From Bradyrhizobium sp. BR13661 (GTDB taxonomy: Bacteria; Pseudomonadota; Alphaproteobacteria; Rhizobiales; Xanthobacteraceae): 64,000 bases of DNA. The notes below the pieces were generated by a model. The model was not told where the DNA came from. It saw only the letters and a list, made by a program, of their open reading frames with translations, and did no database searches. The DNA is taken from assembly GCF_029892425.1 (NCBI RefSeq), contig NZ_JARXWB010000002.1, positions 463,501 through 527,500 of the forward strand, given 5' to 3'. Both the position numbers and the translations under genes were made by a program. How positions within the stretch are numbered: the first letter of the stretch is position 1; each line of letters begins with the position of its first letter. Below are positions 10,983-19,814 of the stretch, piece after piece.

Positions 10983-11540
10983 CTACGGGTCCAGCTCCGT
11001 ATCCCAGTAGAGGTAGTCCAGCCAGCTGTCGTGCAGATAGTTCGGTGGAAACAGGCGGCCGTTGCGGTGGAGCTGGTGCACGGTCGGCGCGAAGGCGCTC
11101 TGGCGTGGAAACATCTTGGCCTGCGCGGGCGTGAGATTGCCCTTGCGCAAGTTGCAGGGCGAACAGGCCGCGACCACGTTCTCCCAGGTGGTCTGGCCGC
11201 CCTTGCTGCGCGGGATGATGTGATCGAAGGTGAGGTCTTCAGGCGAGCCGCAATATTGGCAGGCGAATCGATCGCGCAGGAAGACGTTGAATCGGGTGAA
11301 GGCGGGGTGGGTGGTCGGCTTCACGAAGGATTTGAGCGAGACCACGCTCGGCAGCTGCATTTGCAGCGTCGGACTGTGAACCGCCTGATCGTAATGCGCG
11401 ACGATATTGACGCGATCGAGGAACACCGCCTTGATCGCGTCCTGCCACGACCACAGAGACAGTGGGTAGTAACTCAGCGGCCGGAAGTCCGCGTTCAGGA
11501 CCAGCACCGGCCAACTGCCTTGCGAGACATGTGCGTTCAA
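10983..11540 (-). CDS. HNH endonuclease family protein
   Basis: This 185-residue protein has a C-terminal HNH nuclease module: paired cysteines C94 and C97 ('FACQYCG'), the catalytic 'FDHIIPRSKGG' with D106-H107, N121 and a second cysteine pair C126/C129 ('CSPCN'). The N-terminal 85 residues are the conserved region found in the widely distributed chromosomal HNH proteins of alphaproteobacteria rather than in restriction enzymes. The start is a TTG with GGGAG six bases upstream. It stands alone between two unrelated transcription units, without a methylase or toxin-like partner. Its biological role is not known to me; a DNA-repair or housekeeping nuclease is possible. Confidence 0.88.
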   Translation of the reverse strand: MNAHVSQGSWPVLVLNADFRPLSYYPLSLWSWQDAIKAVFLDRVNIVAHYDQAVHSPTLQMQLPSVVSLKSFVKPTTHPAFTRFNVFLRDRFACQYCGSPEDLTFDHIIPRSKGGQTTWENVVAACSPCNLRKGNLTPAQAKMFPRQSAFAPTVHQLHRNGRLFPPNYLHDSWLDYLYWDTELDP

Positions 11541-11767
11541 GTAACGCTCCCGGCCTCCAATATACGCTGCGAAGCAGCAAGCATTGACATACTACATGCA
11601 GCGTGACGGGATTGTGAAGCCCGTTGAGCGACTTATTCAGACGCAAGCAATACGGCGGCGGGGTGGCAAACGCTCAAAAACGCCGCGATTTGGGAGCTCG
11701 AAATGGGGCGGGGCACCTGCGGGCCCAGGCGCCGCTCCAATAGCGGATGTGGACCTTGCCGGCTCAA

Positions 11768-12745
11768 CTATTCCCGCACCCGCTCCAGCTTCTGCAAGCA
11801 CCGCGTCGCGCGCACCACGGCCGGCATCTCCTCATTGGGGAAGCTGGTCGTCCAATTGGTGACGCCGACTTCGCCGACATAGATGTCGCCCCGCGAATCC
11901 AGCGCGAGGCCGTGCGGCGCCAGGAACTTGCCGGCTGCAACGCCCGGACCCGCTTCGCCGCCGAGCCGGGCGATGCGCTTGCCTTGCGCATCGACGATCG
12001 AGAGCCTCGGGCCGAGGTTAGGCACATTGCGGTTGATGTCGAGGCCGGGGCCGAGCTCGCCGATCACGAAGGTCGGACTTTTGGCTCCGCCACAACAGCA
12101 CAGCGCGCAGGGCCGGTGCAGATTGTTCCACTGGGTCTCGTATTTGCCCTCGCCGTTGAACACCTGCACGCGATGGTTCTCACGGTCTGCGACGTAGACC
12201 CAGCCGTCGGCATCGGTAGCGATGTTGTGCACGATGTTGAACTGGCCCGGATCGGTGCCGGGCTCGCCCCAGCTTTTGATCAGCTTGCCGTCCGGCGTGT
12301 ATTTATGCACGCGCGCATTGCCATAGCCGTCGGAGACGTAGATCTCGCCTTTCGGCGACAGCGCGGTGTGGGTGCAGCGGTGAAAGGGTTCGCCGCTCAT
12401 GAACGGCGCAGGCTTCCTGGGGATACCGATCGTCAGCAGCACCTTGCCGTCGGTGGTGCATTTGCGCACGGTATGGTCGCCGTCGTCGGTGCAGTAGAGA
12501 TTATCGTCGGCATCGATGTGCAGGCCGTGCGCACGCGAAAACAGACCTTCGCCGAAACTGCGCAGGAAATTGCCCTCGCGGTCGAGCACCACCATCGGGT
12601 GTTCGCCGCGGTTGAAGACATAGACGCGGTCCTTGCTGTCGACCGCGACAGAGGCGACGTCGGTGAGCTGCCAGCCGTCGGGAAGCTTTGCGAAGTTTTC
12701 GACGACACGGTAGCGGTGCTCGCCGGTGCCGAGAATGGCTGGCAT
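11768..12745 (-). CDS. NHL-repeat beta-propeller protein
   Basis: The 325-residue product is made almost wholly of NHL repeats. About six blades can be seen, with recurring patterns such as 'DSKDRVYVFNRGEHPM', 'DADDNLYCTDDGDHTV' and 'DADGWVYVADRENHRV'. There is no signal peptide. Relatives include peptidyl-amidoglycolate lyase-like proteins and SMP-30/gluconolactonase-like propellers, but no specific catalytic set can be assigned. A double-cysteine run 'CALCCCGG' lies in the fifth blade. The ATG is preceded by GAGGAGAG. It is the last gene of a minus-strand run that may form a catabolic cluster, though a 100-bp palindromic repeat separates it from the monooxygenase gene. Confidence 0.82.
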   Translation of the reverse strand: MPAILGTGEHRYRVVENFAKLPDGWQLTDVASVAVDSKDRVYVFNRGEHPMVVLDREGNFLRSFGEGLFSRAHGLHIDADDNLYCTDDGDHTVRKCTTDGKVLLTIGIPRKPAPFMSGEPFHRCTHTALSPKGEIYVSDGYGNARVHKYTPDGKLIKSWGEPGTDPGQFNIVHNIATDADGWVYVADRENHRVQVFNGEGKYETQWNNLHRPCALCCCGGAKSPTFVIGELGPGLDINRNVPNLGPRLSIVDAQGKRIARLGGEAGPGVAAGKFLAPHGLALDSRGDIYVGEVGVTNWTTSFPNEEMPAVVRATRCLQKLERVRE

Positions 12746-12761
12746 GGATGGTCTCTCCTCT

Positions 12762-12866
12762 TGTCATCCCGGGGCGCGACGCAGTCGCGAGCCCGAAATC
12801 CATTGTACGGCATAACCAGTGGATCGATGGATTCCGGGTTCGCGCTGTGCGCGCCCCGGAATGACG
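12762..12866. repeat. palindromic intergenic repeat, family with the copy at 51773
   Basis: Two outward-facing arms, 'TCATCCCGGGGCGCG' on the left and 'GCGCGCCCCGGAATGAC' on the right, flank shorter inner palindromes 'CGAAATCCAT' and 'ATGGATTCCGGG'. The layout matches the element at 51773-51875, so both are copies of one dispersed family. It sits between the NHL and monooxygenase genes and could attenuate transcription between them. Confidence 0.75.
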
Positions 12867-12873
12867 ACTGTGG

Positions 12874-14649
12874 TCACGCTGTTCCCACATCACGCCCCAA
12901 AATCCCTTCCTCGATCGCCTTGATCTGAAGCGCGAGGAATTTCGAGTTGATCCGGCACTGTGCGAGGCTGCCGGCGATGAACCACAGGCCGGGTTGCTTG
13001 GTCCGAACGTACATGTTGCGTAGCTCATAGCCGTTGCCAAAGCCCCAGACCGGGCCGACGCGGTCGGCGATGGCCTCGCCGAACAGCTTTCGCACGAGGT
13101 ATTCCTGCGGCTTGTAGCCTGTGGCGAGCACGATCAGATCGGCGGCGATGCTCGTGCCGTCCTTCATTCGCGCCCCGTCGGCCGCGAAGCTTTCGATGTC
13201 CTCGAACTGCTTCAGCTTGATTGCGCCCTCGACGATCAGGTTGGAGCAGCCGACGTTGAAATAATAACCGCCGCCGCGGGTGAGATATTTGAACTGCCAG
13301 CCGGTGCCCGCCTCGCCGAAGTCGAGCTTGAAGCCGACGCGGCGGAGGCCGTCGAGCAGCTCCTTGTCGAGCTCTTTCGACTGCTCCGTCAGCATCACAT
13401 GGGTCTTCTTCGCGAGCGGCGTCGGCATCGAGGCTGCGATCAGATCGTTGTCTTCCAGCGTGCCCTCATTGTAGGTCGCGTAGGCCAGCTGTGCCGACGG
13501 TTCGATATTGGTGACCAGCGTCGGCGAGCGTTGCACCAGCGTCACTTCGGCGCCGCTGGAATAGAGATCCTGCGCGATGTCGTGGCCGCTATTGCCGGTG
13601 CCGATGACGATCGCGCGCTTGCCGGTCCAGTTCTCGCCGTCCTCGTAGCGGCTCGAGTGCACGAGCGTGCCCCTGAAACGATCGAGCGTCGGAATGTCGG
13701 GGATGTTGGCGATGCCGCTGACGCCGGTCGCCATGATCACATGGCGCGGATGCAGCGTGCGCTTGTTCCCGTCGGCACGGCGCAGTGTCACCGTCCATTG
13801 GCGCTTGGCCTCGTCATAGGCGCCGCCTTGGAACTCGGTGCCGGTCCAGAAGTTCAGCTCCATGGCGTCGACATAGGCTTCGAACCAGTTCGCGAGCTTG
13901 TCCTTGGGGATGTAGGTCGGCCAGCTCGGCGGGAACGGCATGTAGGGCATGTGATTGACCTGCACCTGGTTGTGCAGGGTCAGCGCGTGATAGCGCTTGC
14001 GCCAGACGTCGCCGATCCGCGCTCCGCGATCGACAATCAGCGTGTCGATCTGCAGCTGCTTCAGCCGTGCAGCGATCGCAAGCCCGGCCTGGCCGCCGCC
14101 GACCACAAGCACTGTAGGATCGCGATCGGCATAGTCGCGCGAGGCGTTACGCAAATCGAGCCAGTTTGGTCCGCGGAAGTCGCGCGAATAAGCCTGCCCC
14201 CGCGGCCGTGAGGTGCCGAGCTGCTCTTCGAACCCTTTGAGCTCTTCGAGCGCTGTCAGCAGTGTCCAGGCCTTCAGCCTGTCACCGTCGGCGGTGTCAG
14301 GCGCGAGCCGTACAATGCCGCTGCCACGGCCGAGCGCGGTTTCGAAACTGAAGATCGCTTCGATGGTGTTGGTGCCAGCCCGCGTGACCCAGCGCGGCGC
14401 CGCGCGGTTGGGCGCGATCTTGAAATTCGTCGGCACCGCCTTTGGCGCGAGCGCGATCAGCGCTTGCACGACTGTATCGCGGCCCGCAAATGTCTGCAGG
14501 TTCCAGCTCAGCGCCAGCACATCGCGCCAAAAGCTGTCGGTGAGGAAGAGGCGGTCCAGCGCAGCGCCAACAGGCTTGCTCAGCGAGCCCTCGAATTCAT
14601 CGAGCCAGGCCTGCGCGGAGACAGCGATATCCTTCGTGCGATCCAGCAT
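12874..14649 (-). CDS. flavin-containing monooxygenase-type oxidoreductase with NTF2-like N-terminus
   Basis: This 591-residue protein has an N-terminal region of about 140 residues resembling NTF2-like/SnoaL ligand-binding domains, followed by an FAD- and NADPH-binding core. The first Rossmann motif 'VVGGGQAG' is at about residues 182-189, the flavin monooxygenase fingerprint appears as 'FRGTLVHSSRY', and the NADPH motif 'VIGTGNSG' follows. Enzymes of this group oxygenate nitrogen, sulfur or carbonyl carbon of small molecules. ATG 14649 is chosen because AAGGGAGG stands six bases upstream; a TTG at 14655 would overlap that site. Its neighbours are a DUF2855 protein and an acyl-CoA synthetase, which suggests catabolism of a xenobiotic-like or plant compound. 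Confidence 0.88.
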   Translation of the reverse strand: MLDRTKDIAVSAQAWLDEFEGSLSKPVGAALDRLFLTDSFWRDVLALSWNLQTFAGRDTVVQALIALAPKAVPTNFKIAPNRAAPRWVTRAGTNTIEAIFSFETALGRGSGIVRLAPDTADGDRLKAWTLLTALEELKGFEEQLGTSRPRGQAYSRDFRGPNWLDLRNASRDYADRDPTVLVVGGGQAGLAIAARLKQLQIDTLIVDRGARIGDVWRKRYHALTLHNQVQVNHMPYMPFPPSWPTYIPKDKLANWFEAYVDAMELNFWTGTEFQGGAYDEAKRQWTVTLRRADGNKRTLHPRHVIMATGVSGIANIPDIPTLDRFRGTLVHSSRYEDGENWTGKRAIVIGTGNSGHDIAQDLYSSGAEVTLVQRSPTLVTNIEPSAQLAYATYNEGTLEDNDLIAASMPTPLAKKTHVMLTEQSKELDKELLDGLRRVGFKLDFGEAGTGWQFKYLTRGGGYYFNVGCSNLIVEGAIKLKQFEDIESFAADGARMKDGTSIAADLIVLATGYKPQEYLVRKLFGEAIADRVGPVWGFGNGYELRNMYVRTKQPGLWFIAGSLAQCRINSKFLALQIKAIEEGILGRDVGTA

Positions 14650-14704
14650 GCGCAACCTCCCTTGAGAAGAACGCTATACTGGATCCGGCCATGTCAAAAG
14701 CGCT

Positions 14705-15790
14705 TTACCCGAGCAGCGTGAGCATGTGGCCCTGCTCAGGCGGAATGCGCCCCTTCAGCGTGTCGAGATAGACCTGCCGCACGGCGTCGGGGCCGCAGCT
14801 CTCGACCACGCTCAGGCATCGCTCCAGCATCGGGGCGAAGCTCGACCATGCCGCGCCGAAGCGCTGCTCGATGCCACCCGGGCCCCATTCCTTGGCGCGC
14901 TTGCGGATCTGGTCGGGGGCAAAGAACCAGCGCGGCTTTGCGCCGGGCAGCACGCCTTCATCCGCGTCAGTCGCGCGATGCGTCAATCCGACGCGCACGG
15001 AGCATTTCATCTGGTCGCCAAAATGCTGGTGCAGTCCGGCGCGGAGCGCGCTGTTGCCGGCCATATCGACGAAAGCGACCGGTGCATCCGCCGGCAGCGA
15101 TTGGATGCGATCATAGGTGACGACCTCGTCATAGCAGCCGAGCGAGGTGACGAAAGCGGTGTTGCCGGCAGAGGTCAGTCCAATCACCTTCCTGCCGCGC
15201 GTATGCAGGAGATGGCTGAGCCCGAATGCCGTCTTGCTCGAGGCGCTCGACAGCAGCACTGCGCGTGCGCCGAAATCGTCATTCTCGGCGAGGAAATCAT
15301 CGACCAGGAACGACAGCATGAACAGCGGCCGCAGCAGCGCCTGGTAGTCGCCCTGCCTGCCGGCATAGGCAGGATCGCCGCTGACGCGCGCATAGGCATT
15401 GTAGACCGGCGCTACGCCTTGTCGGTGCGCGGCGCCGTCGCGCAGGCCGCGCTTGCTGACGTCGGTGGCCTCGATCACGAGATGCGTCGCCATCGGGAAA
15501 TAGCCGAACAGGCGCTCGCCCACGGCGACACCGGGGTGTTTCGAGGCGATCACCTCGCCGAAGCCCCACACCGGAACGTTGCCGAAGCCGCTTGGCGCGG
15601 GAAACAGCTGCCAGTATTTCAGCTCGTCGCCGAGCACGGCATAGGTGATGTTGTTGGCAGTGAAGGCGAAGCGATCGACTCGCACGAGCAGCACATCCTG
15701 TGGCAGCGCGTCGGCTGCGGGAAGCGTGGTCGCGATCGTCTTGCAATTTTCCAGATCGTCTCGTGCAACGATGAAGTCAGTGGCTGTCAT
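14705..15790 (-). CDS. DUF2855 family protein
   Basis: The 361-residue protein matches the DUF2855 family by overall sequence, with the conserved opening 'NNITYAVLGDELKYWQLFPAP', 'WGFGEV' and the 'LLSSASSKTAFGLSHLL' segment, which looks like the nucleotide-binding part of a medium-chain dehydrogenase/quinone-oxidoreductase fold. The biochemical function of the family is not established to my knowledge; the fold suggests a reductase. The ATG has GGAGG nine bases upstream. It lies 55 bp upstream of the monooxygenase gene on the same strand, so the two are probably co-transcribed and may act on the same intermediate. Confidence 0.85.
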   Translation of the reverse strand: MTATDFIVARDDLENCKTIATTLPAADALPQDVLLVRVDRFAFTANNITYAVLGDELKYWQLFPAPSGFGNVPVWGFGEVIASKHPGVAVGERLFGYFPMATHLVIEATDVSKRGLRDGAAHRQGVAPVYNAYARVSGDPAYAGRQGDYQALLRPLFMLSFLVDDFLAENDDFGARAVLLSSASSKTAFGLSHLLHTRGRKVIGLTSAGNTAFVTSLGCYDEVVTYDRIQSLPADAPVAFVDMAGNSALRAGLHQHFGDQMKCSVRVGLTHRATDADEGVLPGAKPRWFFAPDQIRKRAKEWGPGGIEQRFGAAWSSFAPMLERCLSVVESCGPDAVRQVYLDTLKGRIPPEQGHMLTLLG

Positions 15791-15861
15791 GTTGTCGATC
15801 CTCCGGTCCGCGCCGGCACCTCATGGGACATGTGCGGGCCGTTTGCAACCGCAACATAGTT

Positions 15862-17412
15862 TTAAACGCCGTTCGCTCGCGTTTCGCCAGGCTCGCCTTT
15901 TGAACCGTTCGCCCAATAGGGATCGCGCAGCTTGCGCTTGAAGATCTTCCCGGTCGCCTCGCGTGGCAGCGTGTCCATGAACTGGATCTGTTTCGGTACC
16001 TTGAAATTGGCTAGCCGCTCGCGCAGCCAGGCCTGCACGTCCGTAGCGGAGAGTTGCGCGCCGAGTTCGGGCTCGATGCAGGCGCACAGCCGCTCGCCAT
16101 ATTCGGCGTCAGGGATGCCGAACACCGCGCAGTCGCGGACCCCTTCCATTCCGATCAGCACGTTCTCGATCTCTGCCGGATAGATGTTGACGCCGCCCGA
16201 GATCACCATGTCGCGCTTGCGGTCGCACAGGAACAAATAGCCGTCTTCGTCGAGATAGCCGACATCGCCGACGCTGACGAGGCCGTCGCGGCCGGCCTCG
16301 GCCCGCGCCTGCGCCTTGCCGTGATAGTCGAAATCCGGCACCGCGGTTTGGCGCATGTAGATCTCGCCGACCTCGTTCACGCCGCAGGGGGTGCCGTTGT
16401 CGCGAAAGATCTTGACGATGCCGCCTTCGATGGCGCGGCCGACCGTGCCGGGCTTCTTCAATGCCTCCTCGGCCGAGTGCCACACCGGGATTCCGGTCTC
16501 GGTCGAGCCGAAATATTCGTTGATGACCGGCCCCCACCACTCGATCATGGCGCGCTTCACCTCGGGCGGGCAGGGCGCAGCGCCATGCACGACGAAGCGC
16601 AGCGAGGAGAGATCGTAGCGCTGTCTCACCGGCTCGGGCAGCCGCAGCAGGCGGACGAACATCGTCGGCACCATGTGGATGTGCGTGACGCGGTGACGCT
16701 CGATCAGCACCAGCAGCTCTTCGGGGTCGAATCGCGGCTGCAGGATGATGGTGCAGAAGCTGCGGAACGCCAGCATGCCGTAGGAGTGCGGCGCCGAGTG
16801 ATACATCGGGCCGTTGATCAGCACGACCTGCTGCTCGCGCGACTTGATGCCGTAGGCGATCGCGCCGACCCGTTCGGAGGCCGCCGCCTGCTCGGGCTGC
16901 ATCGGCATGCGCCGCACGCCCTTCGGCATGCCTGTTGTGCCCGACGTGTAGATCATCGCCGCGGCGCGCCGGGGCGGCTCCCGGCTTTCCGCATGCTCGT
17001 CACGCCAGCGGTCCCAATCGGTCAATCCCGCCGGGACCTCGGTGAGCTCAGCAGGAATCTCGAAGGTCGCCGCGAGCTCGGGCGGTGTCGCCACGACGAG
17101 GAGGCGAACGTCCGCCGGAATGCCCGAGCGGATCTGCGGCAGCAAGTCGGCATGGCAGACCAAAATCTTCGCGCCGCTGTCGGACAGGATGTAGCGGACC
17201 TCGTCGGCCTTGAGATGCCAGTTGATGGGCACCACCGGGCTGCCCAGCGCAGCGGAGGCGGCGACCACCTCGAACAGCGCAAAATCGTTGCGCAGCATCA
17301 TGGCGACCGGCGTGCCCTCGGTAAGACCAAGGGCCCGGAATCCACTCATCGCCCGTTTGATGCGCGGCTGGATCTCGTCGTAGCCGATCCGGCGATCGCC
17401 GCTAATGATCAT
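15862..17412 (-). CDS. AMP-dependent acyl-CoA synthetase/ligase
   Basis: The product has 516 residues and all core motifs of the acyl-AMP-forming family: the P-loop-like 'IYTSGTTGMPKGV', 'YFGSTETG', 'VGDVGYLDEDGYLFLCDRKRDM' hinge region and the C-terminal lysine in 'REATGKIFKRKLRD'. It should activate a carboxylic acid to its CoA thioester in the cytoplasm. There is no targeting signal. It stands between the DUF2855 gene and the binding-protein gene in the same direction, with gaps of 71 and 25 bp, consistent with one operon. The chain length or aromatic nature of the acid cannot be read from the sequence. Confidence 0.92.
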   Translation of the reverse strand: MIISGDRRIGYDEIQPRIKRAMSGFRALGLTEGTPVAMMLRNDFALFEVVAASAALGSPVVPINWHLKADEVRYILSDSGAKILVCHADLLPQIRSGIPADVRLLVVATPPELAATFEIPAELTEVPAGLTDWDRWRDEHAESREPPRRAAAMIYTSGTTGMPKGVRRMPMQPEQAAASERVGAIAYGIKSREQQVVLINGPMYHSAPHSYGMLAFRSFCTIILQPRFDPEELLVLIERHRVTHIHMVPTMFVRLLRLPEPVRQRYDLSSLRFVVHGAAPCPPEVKRAMIEWWGPVINEYFGSTETGIPVWHSAEEALKKPGTVGRAIEGGIVKIFRDNGTPCGVNEVGEIYMRQTAVPDFDYHGKAQARAEAGRDGLVSVGDVGYLDEDGYLFLCDRKRDMVISGGVNIYPAEIENVLIGMEGVRDCAVFGIPDAEYGERLCACIEPELGAQLSATDVQAWLRERLANFKVPKQIQFMDTLPREATGKIFKRKLRDPYWANGSKGEPGETRANGV

Positions 17413-17437
17413 GGCGTGTCCTGTTTCCAGTGTCGGC

Positions 17438-18610
17438 TTAGCGGTCGTCGAGCACGTCGCCGAAGCCGACCCAGCTCTTGCCGTTGAAGCGGCGCAGCTG
17501 AAGCTGCTGGAACGGCAGATAGTCGTCCGGACCGGTTGTTACGCTCATGCCCGGCAGCTTCAGATCTTTGAGTGAAGCCGCCTGGCGCATGATGTTGTCG
17601 CGGCCGACGTCGTCCTTGCAGGCTCTCAGCACCGCCATCAGCAACGTCGCGTAATGGTAGCCGGCAGCGTAGTTGGAGTTGGAGAGATCCGCATTCGGCA
17701 TGTACTGCTTCATGAAGGCGAAATATTCCTTCACGCCGGGATCGTCGGCCCATTGCGGGTCCATCGTGTCCTTCTGGTTGCTCGACGAGATCAGGCCGAT
17801 CGCATTGTCGAGCCCGGCCGGCTCCAGGAACGAGATTGACGAGGCCGAGGTCGGCACGAAGAACAGCTCGGGCTTCCAGCCGATCTCGGCGACGCCCTTG
17901 ACCAGTTGCGATGTGAACTTACCGAGCACGACCCCGAACAGCACGTTGGCGCCGGAGGCTTTCAGCGTCGAGAGCTGCGAACTGATCGTCGGCGCGCTGG
18001 TCTCGTAGGTCTGCTCGGCGACAATCATGCTCGCGGCCTTGTCGCCGAGCGCCCGCTTGAAGCCGGCGACATAGTCGCGGCCGAAATCGTCGTTCTGGGA
18101 CAGGATCGCGATTTTCGCGTCCGGCTTGGTCCGCAGCACGTGCTTGGCATAGACCACGCCCTCGGACTCGTAGGCGGCCATGCCCGGCATGGTCCATGGG
18201 TATTTCTGCGGATCGGCCCATTTCGTGGCGCCGGAGAGCACGAACAGCTGCGGCACCTTCTTGCCGTTGAGATAGCGCTGCACGGCGCTGTTGGTGGCGG
18301 TGCCGAGTGAGCCGAACATCATCAGCACCTCGTCCTGCTCCACCAGCTTGCGGGTCTGTTCGACGGTCTTCGGCGGCGAATAGGAGTCATCCAGCGTGAT
18401 GAACTTGACCTTGCGGCCGTTGATGCCGCCTTCGGCATTGACCTTCTCGAAGAACGCCTCCTGGGTCCTTCCGATCGCGCCGAAGCCGGACGCCGGCCCG
18501 CTATAGGGCAAGGTCTGCCCGATCCGGATCTCGTCGCTGCCTTCGGCACGAACCCTCGGCGCGGCGAGCGTCAACAGAGACAGGGCGATCAGTGCGGCTG
18601 CCAACTTCAT
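17438..18610 (-). CDS. branched-chain amino acid-type (LivK-like) ABC substrate-binding protein
   Basis: This encodes a 390-residue periplasmic protein with a Sec signal ending at 'PRVRA' near residue 22 and the type-I periplasmic-binding fold of the LivJ/LivK family ('IRIGQTLPYSGPASGFGAIG', 'FGSLGTATNSAV'). GGGAGG stands six bases before the ATG. In Bradyrhizobium such proteins often bind aromatic or dicarboxylic compounds rather than amino acids. No liv permease or ATPase gene lies next to it, so it must work with a transporter encoded elsewhere. Its place between an acyl-CoA synthetase and a nitronate monooxygenase suggests it captures the substrate of this cluster. Confidence 0.92.
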   Translation of the reverse strand: MKLAAALIALSLLTLAAPRVRAEGSDEIRIGQTLPYSGPASGFGAIGRTQEAFFEKVNAEGGINGRKVKFITLDDSYSPPKTVEQTRKLVEQDEVLMMFGSLGTATNSAVQRYLNGKKVPQLFVLSGATKWADPQKYPWTMPGMAAYESEGVVYAKHVLRTKPDAKIAILSQNDDFGRDYVAGFKRALGDKAASMIVAEQTYETSAPTISSQLSTLKASGANVLFGVVLGKFTSQLVKGVAEIGWKPELFFVPTSASSISFLEPAGLDNAIGLISSSNQKDTMDPQWADDPGVKEYFAFMKQYMPNADLSNSNYAAGYHYATLLMAVLRACKDDVGRDNIMRQAASLKDLKLPGMSVTTGPDDYLPFQQLQLRRFNGKSWVGFGDVLDDR

Positions 18611-18650
18611 GATGTCCTCCCGTTCTTTTCTTTCTGGTCCCTTCGGAACG

Positions 18651-19625
18651 TCAGGCGCTGGCGCGCATCAGGAAGTCCTGCCGCGCCTGATGGAACTCCG
18701 CCTTCATCCGCCCGACGAGCTCCGCGACATCAGGCACGTCGGTGATCTGGCCGATGCCCTGGCCGGACCCCCAGATGTCGCGCCAGGCCTTGGACTTCAT
18801 GTTGCCGCCGGAGCCGAAATTCATCCTGGTCTTGTCGGCAACGGGCAGATTGTCCGGATCCAGGCCCGCAGCGGCGATGGAGGGGCCGAGATAATTGCCG
18901 TGCACGCCCGTGAACAGGTTGGTGTAGACAATGTCGTGCGCGGCATGCTGCGTCAGCGCGGATTTATAGGTCTCGGCGGCATTGGCCTCTTTGGTCGCGA
19001 TGAAGCGCGTGCCCATATAGGCGAGATCGGCGCCCAACGTCAGCGCCGAGGCAATGGCAAAGCCGTCGCTGATCGCACCCGAGAGCAGGATCGTGCCGCC
19101 GAACCATTGCTTGACTTCGCGCACCAGCGCGAAAGGCGAGAGCGTGCCGGCATGCCCGCCGGCGCCGGCGCAGACCAGGATCAGACCATCGACGCCCTGT
19201 TCAGCCGCCTTGCGAGCGTGCTTGACGTTGATGACGTCGTGGAACACCAGCCCGCCATAGGAATGCGCGGCGTCGACGATCTCGGCCGGCGGCCGCAGCG
19301 AGGTGATGATGATGGGCACGCGGTGCTTCACGCAGGTCTCCATGTCCTGCATCAGGCGGTCGTTGGAGGCATGGCAGATCTGGTTGACTGCGTAAGGCGC
19401 GACCTTCTTACCCGGGTTGAGCGCGCGATACTCTCCGAGTTCGTCCTCGATCCGGCTCAGCCATTCGTCGAGCTTCTCGACCGGTCGGGCGTTGAGCGCC
19501 GGAAACGAGCCGACCACGCCGGCCTTGCACTGGGCGATCACCAGCTCCGGGCCGGAGACGATGAACAGTGGCGAGCCGACCACGGGCAGCTCGAGCGAAT
19601 CCTTCAAGAGAGTAGGCAATGCCAT
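18651..19625 (-). CDS. nitronate monooxygenase (2-nitropropane dioxygenase family)
   Basis: The 324-residue protein is a flavin-dependent TIM-barrel enzyme of the nitronate monooxygenase family, which oxidises alkyl nitronates to carbonyl compounds and nitrite or protects against 3-nitropropionate. Visible motifs are 'KAGVVGSFPALN', 'DGLILVCAGAGGHAG' with the catalytic-region histidine, and 'LSGAISDGFAIASAL' for flavin phosphate binding. GGGAGGAC precedes two adjacent ATG codons; the second, at 19625, has the better spacing. The open frame continues 48 codons further upstream without family similarity. The gene is divergent from the LysR gene, and two palindromes in between suggest control by it. 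Confidence 0.9.
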   Translation of the reverse strand: MALPTLLKDSLELPVVGSPLFIVSGPELVIAQCKAGVVGSFPALNARPVEKLDEWLSRIEDELGEYRALNPGKKVAPYAVNQICHASNDRLMQDMETCVKHRVPIIITSLRPPAEIVDAAHSYGGLVFHDVINVKHARKAAEQGVDGLILVCAGAGGHAGTLSPFALVREVKQWFGGTILLSGAISDGFAIASALTLGADLAYMGTRFIATKEANAAETYKSALTQHAAHDIVYTNLFTGVHGNYLGPSIAAAGLDPDNLPVADKTRMNFGSGGNMKSKAWRDIWGSGQGIGQITDVPDVAELVGRMKAEFHQARQDFLMRASA

Positions 19626-19763
19626 CATGTCCTCCCGGACCACGCGATCGCGCCCGGGAGGCGGATGGCGAAGCGTTTCCTGTTGATTTGCCGCACGGGC
19701 GGGGCTCGCCGCGTCCTTTGCGGATTTGCCGCCATCATAATGGCTGGACAGCGCGCCCGGGGC

Positions 19764-19798
19764 GTTCAATATTGAACGGTTAACTATTCAGATTTGAA
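19764..19798. promoter_or_regulatory. two spaced palindromes, putative LysR operator
   Basis: A perfect 14-bp palindrome GTTCAATATTGAAC lies at 19764-19777 and a near copy TTCAGATTTGAA at 19787-19798. The shared arms TTCA/TGAA start 22 bp apart, which is two helical turns. The pair sits in the divergent region between nitronate monooxygenase and a LysR gene, the normal place for LysR-family recognition and activation sites. Assignment to this regulator is inferred. Confidence 0.65.
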
Positions 19799-19814
19799 CA
19801 ACAAAGCCGCCGCT

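Noticed and set aside
10983..11540. HNH nuclease considered as part of a restriction or toxin defence system
   Set aside because: It stands alone with ordinary genes on both sides and belongs to a common chromosomal HNH type; no methylase, ATPase or immunity gene is near.
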